DNA of 57,546 nucleotides. Origin: Legionella anisa. Lineage in GTDB: Bacteria; Pseudomonadota; Gammaproteobacteria; Legionellales; Legionellaceae. The translations under genes were made by a program, and so were the position numbers. The stretch covers positions 1 through 57,546 of the forward strand of contig NZ_LNXS01000005.1 in NCBI RefSeq assembly GCF_001467525.1, in the 5' to 3' direction. The notes below the pieces were generated by a model, which had not been told where the DNA came from, did no database searches, and saw nothing but the letters and a program-made list of their open reading frames with translations. Below, in pieces: positions 1-10,255 of this stretch; positions within the stretch are counted from its first letter, which is position 1, and each line of letters opens with the position of its first letter.

Positions 1-76
1 TGGCGTCCCCAAGGGGGTTCGAACCCCTGTTACCGCCGTGAAAGGGCAGTGTCCTAGGCCGCTAGACGATGGGGAC
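1..76 (-). tRNA. tRNA-Glu (TTC)
   Basis: The reverse complement folds as a 76-nt cloverleaf. The acceptor stem starts GTCCCC, the anticodon loop is CTTTCAC with anticodon TTC, the T-loop is GTTCGAAC, and the 3' CCA is encoded. A tRNA-Ala lies 35 bp upstream on the same strand, so the two are probably cotranscribed. The 3' end coincides with the window edge. Confidence 0.96.
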
Positions 77-111
77 CTTGAACGTTTTTCCATCAACATC
101 AAAGATGTTGA

Positions 112-187
<76 letters not shown>

Positions 188-562
188 AAAATTTAGGTTC
201 GCAGTTTAATGAGCCACCCAAGATCTGTCAAGTAAATTTTGCACTTTTCCTTAAGAAGTTTGTTTTGTAACTGAAAATGGTGAGAAATAAGTTTTTCAAC
301 CGTTAGATTTACAGAAAATCAATACAGGTGGTTAGCACAAAGACAGAATAAAAAAGCGAATTATTGTTGCTGCAAACCTCTGAAAAAATAATTGAATGAA
401 TAATTTATTTACATATCGTATTGTATATATTCTTTTTTTTCTATTATAATACGTTTCACCATGAACGAAATAAAATTTCTTTCATTGTATTTTTAATGCT
501 TAATTTCCTGTTAATAATAGCGGTGTATTATTTTTATTTCTTTTGATTCTAGGAGTTTTGCT
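188..562. other. Gene-free, AT-rich region upstream of the giant SecA-like gene
   Basis: No convincing open frame is seen here. The stretch separates the leftward tRNA pair from the rightward giant gene, so it must hold promoters for both. The part next to the giant gene contains the PmrA-like box and a candidate -10, annotated separately. The rest is very AT-rich, with T and A runs at about 400-450. Confidence 0.6.
499..531 (+). promoter_or_regulatory. PmrA-like box with candidate -10 upstream of the giant gene
   Basis: Two half-sites, CTTAAT (499-504) and GTTAAT (510-515), are separated by exactly 5 bp. This gives the 11-bp tandem periodicity of PmrA boxes and fits the TTAAT core described for Legionella PmrA-regulated effector genes. 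A candidate -10 TATTAT lies at 526-531, so the box would cover the -35 position, as expected for an activator of this family. Regulation is inferred and no binding evidence is available. Confidence 0.5.
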
Positions 563-3500
563 GTGCCCAAATATTCACAAAACAAGTACCTCCAATCCTT
601 ACTAGAAAATCTAATTACTTCATACGAAACTGAAATAAACTACACTCCATTAGAAATTGAACTTGATTCACAGCAATTTACTGAAAAAGATATCGATAGC
701 CTATGCAACTTTATTAACGACGATCGTAAGCGTCTCTTTATTTTTAAAATTCCAGAAAACCAACAGACATCTAATCGACTCGCGCTACTTGCACGTCGGG
801 CTGTCTTAAATAAAACAGCTGAAATGCTGCTTAAAAGTACATCCAACGAACCAAAAATTAACCCATTGAAGTATGCGCTGAATTCCAAGTCGACCGCTGT
901 TCGTGCACGTATCCAAATTCAAAGAAGTATTCATTTACCTAAACCACCAAACATTCAAAAAGAAATTCATATTGAACAGAGTGAACTTATAGAAAGTCCT
1001 GATCTTAATCAAGTTCCTATTGAATTGCCTGATTTTCCTGAATTGGTCGCGCAACTCAGGGCCTTAGGTATCGAAAAACTACAATCATCAGTCATCCCCA
1101 TTATAAAAGAACATGCTTATGCATTTAGAGATGGGGTTATTCCCAAGAATCTTCCCAAAGGATTTTATATTAGCAAAGACAAAAAAACGCTTTGTTATAC
1201 TGAGGCCCCAAGAAGGCTCCCTTCTGCGTTAGCCCCTGTACTCAAAAAACTCGACTCCTTAACATTACCATCGATTGAAGAAGCTACAACGCTATTTACT
1301 AATCTTTCTCGACGAGCACTTTCCATCCTTTTGGAAACTAAGTACTCAACTGATCAAAAAAATATATTGTTTGGTCAGCTTCCCAAATATGAAAATGAAG
1401 TCAAAACGTTATTACTTCAATTATATAGATCAACTGAGCCGGCAATCTCTACGCAACAGCATGACGAATTCATCATTCCATTACTTTGCAAGCAATATTT
1501 ACTTGGAGGTGAATCACATACTGCTTTATTAGTGAGACTGCTTAATGCGTGTTTGAATAAAAAAATCAATCTTGAGTTTCTCAAAAACCCTGAAGTTCAA
1601 AATTCATTATTGAGCGTTCACGGAATTAAAAATCTTCAAAAATTAATCCAGCTTCCAGCAGAACAAAGAGAATGGTGGGACAAACTGGTTGTTAACCATC
1701 TTAAATATAACAAAAACAGCTTTGATTTTAATACTTTTTTTGATGCCTATACTCAAATTTTCCTTCCCCGAATTGCAGAAAAAAATCTGACTTTATCCAA
1801 TCCGTGCCCGATTAACCACCAAGGGCATTTGCTTATTACCTTAAATCGGGTGTTGGATGTTATAGAACAGGCTAAAAATCCACAGGAGCAGTGTCTTTCT
1901 TTGGCAGAACTCAATTGGGGACCAACAGGCGTGCATTATGCCATGCTACAAAAACCTACTTCGGAGCAATTTAAACACGTTGCTGCGTGTATGAAAATTG
2001 AAAATCCTGAAGACACCATTACGGATCCCAATCTCATTTATCAACAAATCAATAACGAACATCTTGAACTTCAACCTTGGTTGTTCCGATATATGGGGCA
2101 GCATTGGAAGGCTGAAATCAGATTAGAGGACATCCAGACTCAGCTTCTTGAAATTGGGAAGCTCGTTTCTTGGCCCGCAGTTCAAAGAAATCAGCTCGCT
2201 TTTATTTTAACATGTGCTTTTGCAGATAAGGCTGTCCTAAATCCCAAACAATGGAAAGAAACTTTAAAAAGTTGTATTCATTCACTGCAAAAGTTGGATC
2301 CAAATGATCGAAGTGATTTACTGCTCGCATTTTCACGATGTTTTAAATTCAAACCCTGCCCTTCATTGGCACAAATCAATGCATTAATCAATCAATGTAT
2401 TGAGTTCAAAACTGCATTTCCCGATAAAAAATTTAAAGAAGATTTTATTAGCCCGCTTGTTTCATGTATGGAAAATGAAGGATTTGAACTACTCAATACA
2501 CTACAAGAGCGTATTCAAAAAACAGATCCTGCTCCACAGTTCGCTTTGTCAGTTAGTGCATCTTTTGTAGCAATACTAGAAAAAAATCGCCAAGCCTTAA
2601 CTCCAGAAGTTATTAAATTACTCGCAAAACTTAATGAACCCAATTTAACTCAAGAGAATATTGATAATTTATTATTAGCAATTCAAAACGTACAAAATAA
2701 AAAAGGCGAAGTTTTTCAGCGCGTCGTATTAAGTACTTTAAGCCAAATCAATCTCTCAAAATCACAAGCATTACCTAAAATAGAACAAATTCAAGTGCTA
2801 CTGGATAGGCTTGCAAATTCAGTAGAAACTATTCCTGATGAATGTAAAACATTAGAAAAACAAGAAACCTGGTTAAAGGCACTCATCATTGAAATAAACC
2901 CTTTCCCGGGCTGCGTACTTGGAAATGGTGATATTTCCAAGCTCGATGATTTAATTGTTGATGCTTTAGTCGATGCAATTAAAAAAAGAAGTGCTGTATT
3001 TAATGTAAAAAAATTAAAAAGTACACTTCAAGAAAATCTACAAAGTTTCTTAGTGCCTAAAGCATTACGTGAGCAACTCGATCGAGAATTAATGCCACTT
3101 TTTGATGCAGTAGAAGAGTTGGTACAGCTATTACAGAAGCCCAATCCCAAATTCACTGAAGTTATTGCAAAACTTAAATTTTTTGAACAACAAAAGCCCC
3201 TTTTACTTGATGGAATGTATCGCATCGTCGGAGAAACTAAAGGGGAATATATTTTAAGTTTCTTGCTCACTGGAAAAAGAAAAGAAACGGATCAGACTAC
3301 AGGATCAGCCTTAGCTACTATTTTGGCTCCCGTTCATAACAAACTCATTGTACCGCCAATGAAAGCCTTTTTTGATAATCCTGAGAATAAACTCATTGTC
3401 AAAGATTTAGATTTTAATACCTGTCTTTCGTGGATGGCAGCTTTTAATGAAACACACTCTTTAACGTTCTTTTTCAAAGAAGAGCTGATTCAGAAGAAAG

Positions 3501-6500
3501 TATTGCCTGCATTGAAAAAAACATTACAACAGCTGAATACACAGGATCTTGAATTTGAAAAAAGTGTTCTTGAAGAAGCTGCTTTAATTAACGAACGTGC
3601 TGCTGCTGACCAAGCGTTAGAAAGCTATAAAGACAAAATTAAGTCAATCGCAGATTATCTCAACCTGCTCATCGATCTTCGAGACCAACATCCTCAACAA
3701 TTCAATAAAATCTACAAACAACTTAACACAGGAGCTCTAGCTCGTCTGAATTATAAGCAAAAACAAACTCTCGTTGATCAGCTAATCAAAAAAAGCTCGC
3801 AAAACCTGGATTTTTATCTAAAGCTGACAACCCAAGCTTTAGAAGAGTGCCCTAATGCAGATACTGCTGCGATTGAGCGAGCAGTCAATGGCTTAGTTGA
3901 GCTGTTTAAAATAGAAAACCTTGAGCCAGATACCCAAATTATGTTCTTCAAAATGAGCATGGCTCATAATTTGAAAAGTACAACTCCTTTCCCGCTTGCT
4001 GCATTAAACGAATTTAAAAAATCAGCTCTCCCTGAAGAAACCAAGTCATTAATTATCAAGCAAATTATTCAAATCTTAGGGTTACAAGGCACGAAATCGG
4101 AACTCATTCAAGAACTAGTCCAACAGACTCAATTATTCTTAACTCATAATCCAGAGCAAACTGAGCTTTGCATTGCATTACTTAATAAAGCATCTCAGGA
4201 TAATTCCAAGCTGGAATACTATGCTCAAATTCTTCAACAATTGGATCAAGTCGATCTTGAGCATAGGCTCAAAATTGCTGCGATTTTAACTGGCTTAGCT
4301 AGGAATAAAAAAGACTCCACGGTAAAACTTGCTGCATTGCTGGAAGTTACTAAAGGTTTGGGACGTCGCTCCATCGATGATATCAATCGAGTACATAAAT
4401 TATTTAATACACCGCCCTACCCTAATGCACAAAGCCTTAACTCAGCCTTACTCGCGCATGGCTCTGAAAAGCTTCATGAATATTGCGCCAGTTTCGACAC
4501 CAATCCTTTTGCTAAAAATGGAGAAAAAAGAGACTTAGCCAATCATTTTGCAACCGATCGAATCAAATATGCCCTAGAAAATTTGCGTGATTTGCTGCAT
4601 GAAACCGATTTTCCTCATGCATTGCAAATGAAACTTGCACGACAATTAACTTTTATTGAAACATTAGGCTACACGGACCCACTAAAGCCTGGAGATTTTA
4701 CAGATCTAAAAAAATTAACCGCCTCCTCACGCCAAGATTTAAAAGAAAATGCGAGCACATTGCTTCAACAATTACGCTCAAAATCTATAAGTCCCGAACA
4801 AAGAGAAGTAACCCATCTGAAGCTTTTAGCTTATTTAAGAGAAATCTATTTCCGAACTACGGGTATATTTCCAAATACCACACAAATGCTCATCCTTTTG
4901 CTCGCACTAGAAGATCCAACATCCAATTTATTAATGCGCATCAAAACTGGAGAAGGAAAAAGTATTAATACGCCCATGCTTTCTGTTCTGCAGTGGGCAC
5001 AAGGGGGCACAGTTGTTCAATGGACAGCCAATCCAACACTTCTGGCTCGGGATTATGAGAACAGTTGTGAACCATTTTTTAATTTTTTGGAAATCCCTTC
5101 AGCACTCATTCAAGGTGATACCCCAATTAAAGCCTTTAAACCTAATGGAATCAACTGCTCCACAGTTGAGGATATGGCTAGTTTTCATTTAGCTGCCAAA
5201 CTATCCGGAATGGAAAAAATAATTAAAACGGATGGTCCAGTCCATATTGTTCTAGATGAATGTGATGATGCACTTTTAGATCAATTAACACTTTATAAAT
5301 TAGTTGCAGAAGCTGAAGCAACCCAGGCGAATAATCCTGCCCAATGGATTTATCCGCTGGCCTACCAATTCATCAATTTGCCAGCATATCGCAATGTTGA
5401 TTCATCTCGTAAAATTTGGGATGAGGATGAAGATCTGGATCAATTCCGATTATTTCTCAATAAGCAAATCAATGAACAATTTAACGGTGATGTTGAAAAA
5501 CAAAATTATTTGATGGCATCAAGTAATACACAACTGAAACAATGGCTTCATGCCAGCTGCATCGCCGAAAAGCAGGTTGAAGACAAAGATTTCATAATGC
5601 AACCGATTAAAGAAAAGGATGAATCAGGTCAGGAAATTATTAAAAAAATTGCTTGTGTTCCTTTAATTCGCAGTACACCTAAATCAGGTTCAATTTTTAC
5701 TGAAGCAGTACAACAGGCGTTACAGGCCCGATTACAAGCAGAACACAAAGATCAAGCTCAATATATTTTTATTGATCCAGTCCCTTCCGTACTTGCCAGT
5801 CAATCGGCACAAGGGTTAATTAAATTTTTTCAAAAGACCTTAGGACGTCTGCTTGGAATTTCAGCAACTCCTGGAGACAAACGCGAGTTAGAAAGTTTAG
5901 CTACCTCAGTGGGAACCCAGGCGCTCAGCATTGCACCTCATGCTGGAGACAAACGCATCGATCATGATCCGATTTTTACCTTAAATCGTGAACAAACCAT
6001 CAAAGCAATACATGAGACATTTGACAAAATCAAACGCCCTATTACACCAACTATGATGAAGATTGATCCTGATGAAGAGATTCAAACCTATGAGGAATAT
6101 GAACATTTACTTGCTGAAAGAAAAAATGCCATTGAAAAATGGAGCCCCACTCAAACTCAACCTATCCTTATTATTAATGAAGATTTTAGTGAAGCACAAA
6201 CAATTGGTAATAGTTTAAAGATCTATGAGGAACAAGGGTTTAAAATTCAGATTCTTACCGGTAAGGAGACCCCTAGTCAACTGGATAAGCTCATTAAGCA
6301 AGCAGGTCAAGTCAATACCATAACCGTAGGCACAGCAATGCTTGCAAAGGGAATAGACATCAAGACCGATCATCCCAAGGGCTTATTTGTAGTACAAACT
6401 TATCTTGATACAGAGAGAATGACCACTCAAATTCCTGGTCGTACTGCACGTAATGGAAAACCCGGTGAATGGTTACCAATTTATCAAGTAAAACCACCTG

Positions 6501-9337
6501 AAGATTTACTCAATAAGTTTTTTTATTATGCTTTTCCTTGGACTCGGCAACGTATTAATGAACATACCGTCGAAGTAGTAAGAGAGAAAATCCAATTACA
6601 GGCAACAGTTGACAGAATATATACCCAGAGCATCGATGAAGCACAGCAAGTCCTCATGCAGCAAATTGAAGCCTGGGAAGGTTTACTTCTTGAGATCTAT
6701 CCTGATGATCCCCAATTACAATTTGATCTCTATCAATGGCGTGAAATACTTTTGAATGAACTGGCTCGCTCACAAGATCCCAATGTAACTGAAAGTTCAC
6801 TTAATGAAAGTATTTCCCAGTTTAAAAAGGCTGCATGCAAACTTTGGGAGTCTGCTCGAGAAGAAAAATGGGCAGCCAAGGCAGAAAAAGCGGCTCATAT
6901 GAGTACTGAACAATCCCTAAGACTTAAGTACTTAAAGCAATTAGAGTTTGTTCAAGAATTAAATATTCAAGTAAAGTTACAACAAAAAGGCAAACCCTTT
7001 ACCGCTGGAATAAAAGCACTGATGCACCAAAACCTTGAAACAGTGATTGCTGACAAAGCAGGGGCAGTTTTAGAGTATACAAAGCCCTCGGGCCAAGAAA
7101 AAAGTGATTTAGAATTAGCACAAAGCAAGCAAATCTTACCTCATTTGATTGGAGATTTTTGTTCTATTTGTCCCAATGCTATTGAAAAATTTTTCCCTGA
7201 ACGAACATCCAAAAACCCTGCCTATGTACCTGAAATAGTTATCAAAGTAATTAAAAAGTTAATCGAACAAAAAAATAAGGTTTTGCGCGGCGAAGAAAAA
7301 AAAGAAGTGGCTAAAGGTATTATTCAATCTTATCAAGAAAAATTGATGAAAGCCGGTAGCAAAGAAATTACGGAATTATTAGCTCAGATGAAGCCCTGGA
7401 TTCAAGAGCATTGTGCTGACTTAACAAAGTTTTCGCTCGTTGAACAATTTAAAATGCAAGGCTTAGTTCTTACTTTTTCTACTCTATATCGAAACTTAGG
7501 CTTACCAGAAGATCCAAGCTTGAATGACTTACAAAAGTCATACAGCGAAGAAATTATGCAAAAACTGGCCCAACATTTACTCAATGAATTTGCTTGGGTA
7601 CATAAAAATCCAGTTCCCCTCCACGCACTTTTTGAGCGAACTGCAGCCAAAAAAGCTGCCTTGAAGATTTATTCCTTGGCTGAGGATTTAATCAACTCAC
7701 CTGAGGACAAAGAAAAAATACAGGCGCTCTATACCGCACTACAACGTCATAGGGTCATTTTAAAAGATAAGTATCTGTTTTCAATCAGTCACTCATCGCC
7801 TCGAACTGTGATTAATGATGCGCTAGATGCCATTGATTCATTAAATAATGCACCCTCTTGTGATCTTGACTTTAGGCAAAAATGTCATGATAAAGTCGTT
7901 TCAGAGCACCAACTTACCGCATTCCGTAGGGTGTTAACAAATGCCTCGCCTTATTTTTTCAATACTTATGATCCTATTTGGGAGCATATGAAAAAAACAC
8001 TACTCGAAATAAGCCGTCAAAGCAAAAACAATCCAAGTCATATTGTGCAGGAATTATATGAAGCGACCGTACGTTTTAGCTCGTATAAAGCATATCATCC
8101 CTATTTAAGCCAACTTAATGCTCTTAAAAAGCACCTTTTACGCTCAATAGAGGAATTGGATAAACCCGATGGACTGAATCAAGACGTACAAGAAAGCCTA
8201 TTTGCACAAAAGCAGAACCAATTTGCCACCTTGTTGAAGGTAAATCCAAAACAGGTACGCATTCAAAGTGGTAGTGATGGCATGCAATCCTATATCGAAC
8301 TACAAGTTGAAGATGCGCCATTGCAAGAAGGATTTACTGGATATCAATCCTCCTTCCTGACCCGAGTAGAAGCAGAACGAAGTGAACTCAGAAAACTTCG
8401 CGCAACTCTTGAGGAAAATAAAGAGGCTCTTCTCAAGTTAGCTAATGTACAAGTAATTGAAATCCTTCCTGTACGAAAACGTCCTGCATTTGAGAAATTA
8501 TTTAGATTAAAAGGGCTTTTAACTCTTGATTGGAATTTAGATATTGATCGCAGCGAACTCCCCGACTTAATTCGACAAAAATTGGAACATGTCGATGAGC
8601 TGAAGCATTGGAATTGGAAACTAAACCCTGTGGATCAAAGTCGACTCAATACAATTTTGGGTAAAGACCCGGATCTAAGTATTACTGCTTCTATTAATGA
8701 GCAATCAAGCATCCAAAGTGATCTTGATAAAATTAAAGTAAGGATACAGGATGCTAATGAACGAATTCGCCTCAAACAAAAAGAAATATCAGATACTGAA
8801 GAAATCATTACTGCAGCAGAGAAACGGATGAAAGAAAAGGATTGTAACTATGTAGAGGGCCTTAAGTTAAGGGGTACAATTTTTCTTCGACAAAGAGATG
8901 TGCTCTCCTTTCACAGTCAACTTGAAGAGCTTAGAGAAACTTTATCTTCCATTCGAGAAGAAGAAACGGAGCGTATGGATGCATTAAGTGACCATAATGT
9001 AGGGTTGGATGGCAAGAGAACTGAACTTATACAAGAATTGCTAATCCAAATTAAACAGGATCTTGCATCTTATCTCGATGAAGCATCCGAACAATACGTC
9101 GCTGGAATAGAGAAAGAGCTTTTGGAAACTGATCCGGTTATTGAGAAAATTGAAAAAGAAGAAGTCCAAAAAACCCGTTATCAAACACGGCGCTTCTTCA
9201 AAACAAGTGAGCTGTTACATTATGAAGCAAGTTTAGTTAGTGAAGAAGCGGGGATTCCAGCAAAAAGAGATGTGGTTACTCCCTCAGCCGTACATGATGA
9301 ACATGAAGTTCAAAATTCAGGAGTTTTAGTCTATTAG
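563..9337 (+). CDS. Giant SecA-like ATPase protein, putative Dot/Icm effector
   Basis: A 2,924-residue protein with a GTG start and the ribosome site AGGAG 8 bp upstream. The centre (about 1390-2010) has the order of a SecA motor. Walker A is KTGEGKS at 1461-1467. Motif II is LDECDD with D1565, E1566 and D1568, matching VDEVDS of SecA. An HQALQAKE-like stretch follows, then SATPG, RIDHDPIF, the AMLAKGIDIK motif, and QIPGRTARNG with arginines R1960 and R1963. About 1,400 mostly helical residues precede the motor and about 900, partly coiled coil (about 2690-2850), follow. No signal peptide or membrane segment is visible. Housekeeping SecA is about 900 residues, so this is not the translocase. 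The size, coiled coils and PmrA-like box suggest a translocated effector, which is inference. Substrate and role are unknown. Confidence 0.8.
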   Translation: MPKYSQNKYLQSLLENLITSYETEINYTPLEIELDSQQFTEKDIDSLCNFINDDRKRLFIFKIPENQQTSNRLALLARRAVLNKTAEMLLKSTSNEPKINPLKYALNSKSTAVRARIQIQRSIHLPKPPNIQKEIHIEQSELIESPDLNQVPIELPDFPELVAQLRALGIEKLQSSVIPIIKEHAYAFRDGVIPKNLPKGFYISKDKKTLCYTEAPRRLPSALAPVLKKLDSLTLPSIEEATTLFTNLSRRALSILLETKYSTDQKNILFGQLPKYENEVKTLLLQLYRSTEPAISTQQHDEFIIPLLCKQYLLGGESHTALLVRLLNACLNKKINLEFLKNPEVQNSLLSVHGIKNLQKLIQLPAEQREWWDKLVVNHLKYNKNSFDFNTFFDAYTQIFLPRIAEKNLTLSNPCPINHQGHLLITLNRVLDVIEQAKNPQEQCLSLAELNWGPTGVHYAMLQKPTSEQFKHVAACMKIENPEDTITDPNLIYQQINNEHLELQPWLFRYMGQHWKAEIRLEDIQTQLLEIGKLVSWPAVQRNQLAFILTCAFADKAVLNPKQWKETLKSCIHSLQKLDPNDRSDLLLAFSRCFKFKPCPSLAQINALINQCIEFKTAFPDKKFKEDFISPLVSCMENEGFELLNTLQERIQKTDPAPQFALSVSASFVAILEKNRQALTPEVIKLLAKLNEPNLTQENIDNLLLAIQNVQNKKGEVFQRVVLSTLSQINLSKSQALPKIEQIQVLLDRLANSVETIPDECKTLEKQETWLKALIIEINPFPGCVLGNGDISKLDDLIVDALVDAIKKRSAVFNVKKLKSTLQENLQSFLVPKALREQLDRELMPLFDAVEELVQLLQKPNPKFTEVIAKLKFFEQQKPLLLDGMYRIVGETKGEYILSFLLTGKRKETDQTTGSALATILAPVHNKLIVPPMKAFFDNPENKLIVKDLDFNTCLSWMAAFNETHSLTFFFKEELIQKKVLPALKKTLQQLNTQDLEFEKSVLEEAALINERAAADQALESYKDKIKSIADYLNLLIDLRDQHPQQFNKIYKQLNTGALARLNYKQKQTLVDQLIKKSSQNLDFYLKLTTQALEECPNADTAAIERAVNGLVELFKIENLEPDTQIMFFKMSMAHNLKSTTPFPLAALNEFKKSALPEETKSLIIKQIIQILGLQGTKSELIQELVQQTQLFLTHNPEQTELCIALLNKASQDNSKLEYYAQILQQLDQVDLEHRLKIAAILTGLARNKKDSTVKLAALLEVTKGLGRRSIDDINRVHKLFNTPPYPNAQSLNSALLAHGSEKLHEYCASFDTNPFAKNGEKRDLANHFATDRIKYALENLRDLLHETDFPHALQMKLARQLTFIETLGYTDPLKPGDFTDLKKLTASSRQDLKENASTLLQQLRSKSISPEQREVTHLKLLAYLREIYFRTTGIFPNTTQMLILLLALEDPTSNLLMRIKTGEGKSINTPMLSVLQWAQGGTVVQWTANPTLLARDYENSCEPFFNFLEIPSALIQGDTPIKAFKPNGINCSTVEDMASFHLAAKLSGMEKIIKTDGPVHIVLDECDDALLDQLTLYKLVAEAEATQANNPAQWIYPLAYQFINLPAYRNVDSSRKIWDEDEDLDQFRLFLNKQINEQFNGDVEKQNYLMASSNTQLKQWLHASCIAEKQVEDKDFIMQPIKEKDESGQEIIKKIACVPLIRSTPKSGSIFTEAVQQALQARLQAEHKDQAQYIFIDPVPSVLASQSAQGLIKFFQKTLGRLLGISATPGDKRELESLATSVGTQALSIAPHAGDKRIDHDPIFTLNREQTIKAIHETFDKIKRPITPTMMKIDPDEEIQTYEEYEHLLAERKNAIEKWSPTQTQPILIINEDFSEAQTIGNSLKIYEEQGFKIQILTGKETPSQLDKLIKQAGQVNTITVGTAMLAKGIDIKTDHPKGLFVVQTYLDTERMTTQIPGRTARNGKPGEWLPIYQVKPPEDLLNKFFYYAFPWTRQRINEHTVEVVREKIQLQATVDRIYTQSIDEAQQVLMQQIEAWEGLLLEIYPDDPQLQFDLYQWREILLNELARSQDPNVTESSLNESISQFKKAACKLWESAREEKWAAKAEKAAHMSTEQSLRLKYLKQLEFVQELNIQVKLQQKGKPFTAGIKALMHQNLETVIADKAGAVLEYTKPSGQEKSDLELAQSKQILPHLIGDFCSICPNAIEKFFPERTSKNPAYVPEIVIKVIKKLIEQKNKVLRGEEKKEVAKGIIQSYQEKLMKAGSKEITELLAQMKPWIQEHCADLTKFSLVEQFKMQGLVLTFSTLYRNLGLPEDPSLNDLQKSYSEEIMQKLAQHLLNEFAWVHKNPVPLHALFERTAAKKAALKIYSLAEDLINSPEDKEKIQALYTALQRHRVILKDKYLFSISHSSPRTVINDALDAIDSLNNAPSCDLDFRQKCHDKVVSEHQLTAFRRVLTNASPYFFNTYDPIWEHMKKTLLEISRQSKNNPSHIVQELYEATVRFSSYKAYHPYLSQLNALKKHLLRSIEELDKPDGLNQDVQESLFAQKQNQFATLLKVNPKQVRIQSGSDGMQSYIELQVEDAPLQEGFTGYQSSFLTRVEAERSELRKLRATLEENKEALLKLANVQVIEILPVRKRPAFEKLFRLKGLLTLDWNLDIDRSELPDLIRQKLEHVDELKHWNWKLNPVDQSRLNTILGKDPDLSITASINEQSSIQSDLDKIKVRIQDANERIRLKQKEISDTEEIITAAEKRMKEKDCNYVEGLKLRGTIFLRQRDVLSFHSQLEELRETLSSIREEETERMDALSDHNVGLDGKRTELIQELLIQIKQDLASYLDEASEQYVAGIEKELLETDPVIEKIEKEEVQKTRYQTRRFFKTSELLHYEASLVSEEAGIPAKRDVVTPSAVHDEHEVQNSGVLVY

Positions 9338-9370
9338 TAAGCGCTGTGAAATGTGTGCGATAATAAATTT

Positions 9371-9397
9371 CCCGGGTTCAGCAAAGCGAAACCCGGG
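9371..9397. terminator. Short palindrome between converging genes
   Basis: CCCGGGTT (9371-9378) and AACCCGGG (9390-9397) form an inverted repeat around CAGCAAAGCG. It is the core of the longer palindrome family found elsewhere in the window. It lies between the end of the giant gene and the end of the opposing DUF1993 gene, the position of a bidirectional terminator. Confidence 0.55.
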
Positions 9398-9405
9398 TCA
9401 TAATG

Positions 9406-9921
9406 CTAAAAAGTCCCCATGTAATCTGCTTTACCAATATCAACTCCTAAACTTCTTAAGATGTCATAAGCTGTAGTGATATGAAAGAAAAATTGCGGTA
9501 ACCCATAATGCAAAAGATAGGTTTGTCCAATAAGTTTTCGCTCTTTCGGAGTCCCTGGACGAAGAATAATTTCATTTTCTTCGCTACCGTTAACATCTTC
9601 TGGATGAATATTAGAAAGAAAGAGTAGTGTTTTTTCAATGCGGCCACGAAGCTCAAGAAAAGTTGTTTCATTATCTTCAAAAACTGGGACTTCCATACCC
9701 GCCAAACGAGCAGGCACACTTTTAGCAAAATCGGCTGCAATTTGTACCTGACGTGTGAAATGAAACATATTCGGAAAAAGGCTTGCTTGTAAGAATGTCT
9801 CAGGATTCATTTTATTATGATCAATATGAACCTGCGTTTTTTCTAAAATTGCATTGAGCGAGGTAAGCATTTGTTTAAAAACGGGTATTGAAGCAGCATA
9901 CATTGAAATTTGTTGTTTCAT
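9406..9921 (-). CDS. DUF1993 family protein
   Basis: A 171-residue soluble protein that fits the DUF1993 family, whose members are predicted four-helix proteins of the DinB-like type with unknown function. Family-typical features are the N-terminal helix with FKQMLTSLNAILEK, the segment ASLFPNMFHFTRQVQIAADFAK, and the C-terminal HYGLPQFFFHITTAYDILR followed by GVDIGKADYMG. Length is normal for the family. It converges with the giant gene and is divergent from the DUF2905 gene. Biochemical activity is unknown. Confidence 0.85.
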   Translation of the reverse strand: MKQQISMYAASIPVFKQMLTSLNAILEKTQVHIDHNKMNPETFLQASLFPNMFHFTRQVQIAADFAKSVPARLAGMEVPVFEDNETTFLELRGRIEKTLLFLSNIHPEDVNGSEENEIILRPGTPKERKLIGQTYLLHYGLPQFFFHITTAYDILRSLGVDIGKADYMGTF

Positions 9922-9974
9922 TCTTTTTCCTTGTTAATATTATACAATCTATTGCGAATCATGAATAAAAAAAT

Positions 9975-10178
9975 ATGATCCAGAAAATTCTAATTATCAC
10001 AGGCATTATTTTACTAATAACTGGTATATTTTGGCCGTTTATAAAAAAAATCGGCTTGGGTAAATTGCCAGGTGATATCATAATTCAGAAAAATAACTTT
10101 ACTTTTTATTTCCCTATCACTACATGCATCCTAATTAGCCTCATCATTATGCTCATTTTTTGGTTTTTCAATAAATGA
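9975..10178 (+). CDS. DUF2905 small membrane protein
   Basis: A 67-residue protein with two hydrophobic segments (about 3-24 and 45-64) joined by a short polar loop. The loop holds the family signature GLGKLPGDIIIQKNNFTFYFP, with the conserved LPGDI and the FYFP lead-in to the second helix. Members are short inner-membrane proteins of unknown function. Divergent from the DUF1993 gene. Confidence 0.85.
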   Translation: MIQKILIITGIILLITGIFWPFIKKIGLGKLPGDIIIQKNNFTFYFPITTCILISLIIMLIFWFFNK

Positions 10179-10255
10179 CTATTTTGATTAAAACCATTGA
10201 CAACAATTTAATAATGATGTTAAAAAAATCTCACCCAAACTGATTAGGCATAATA

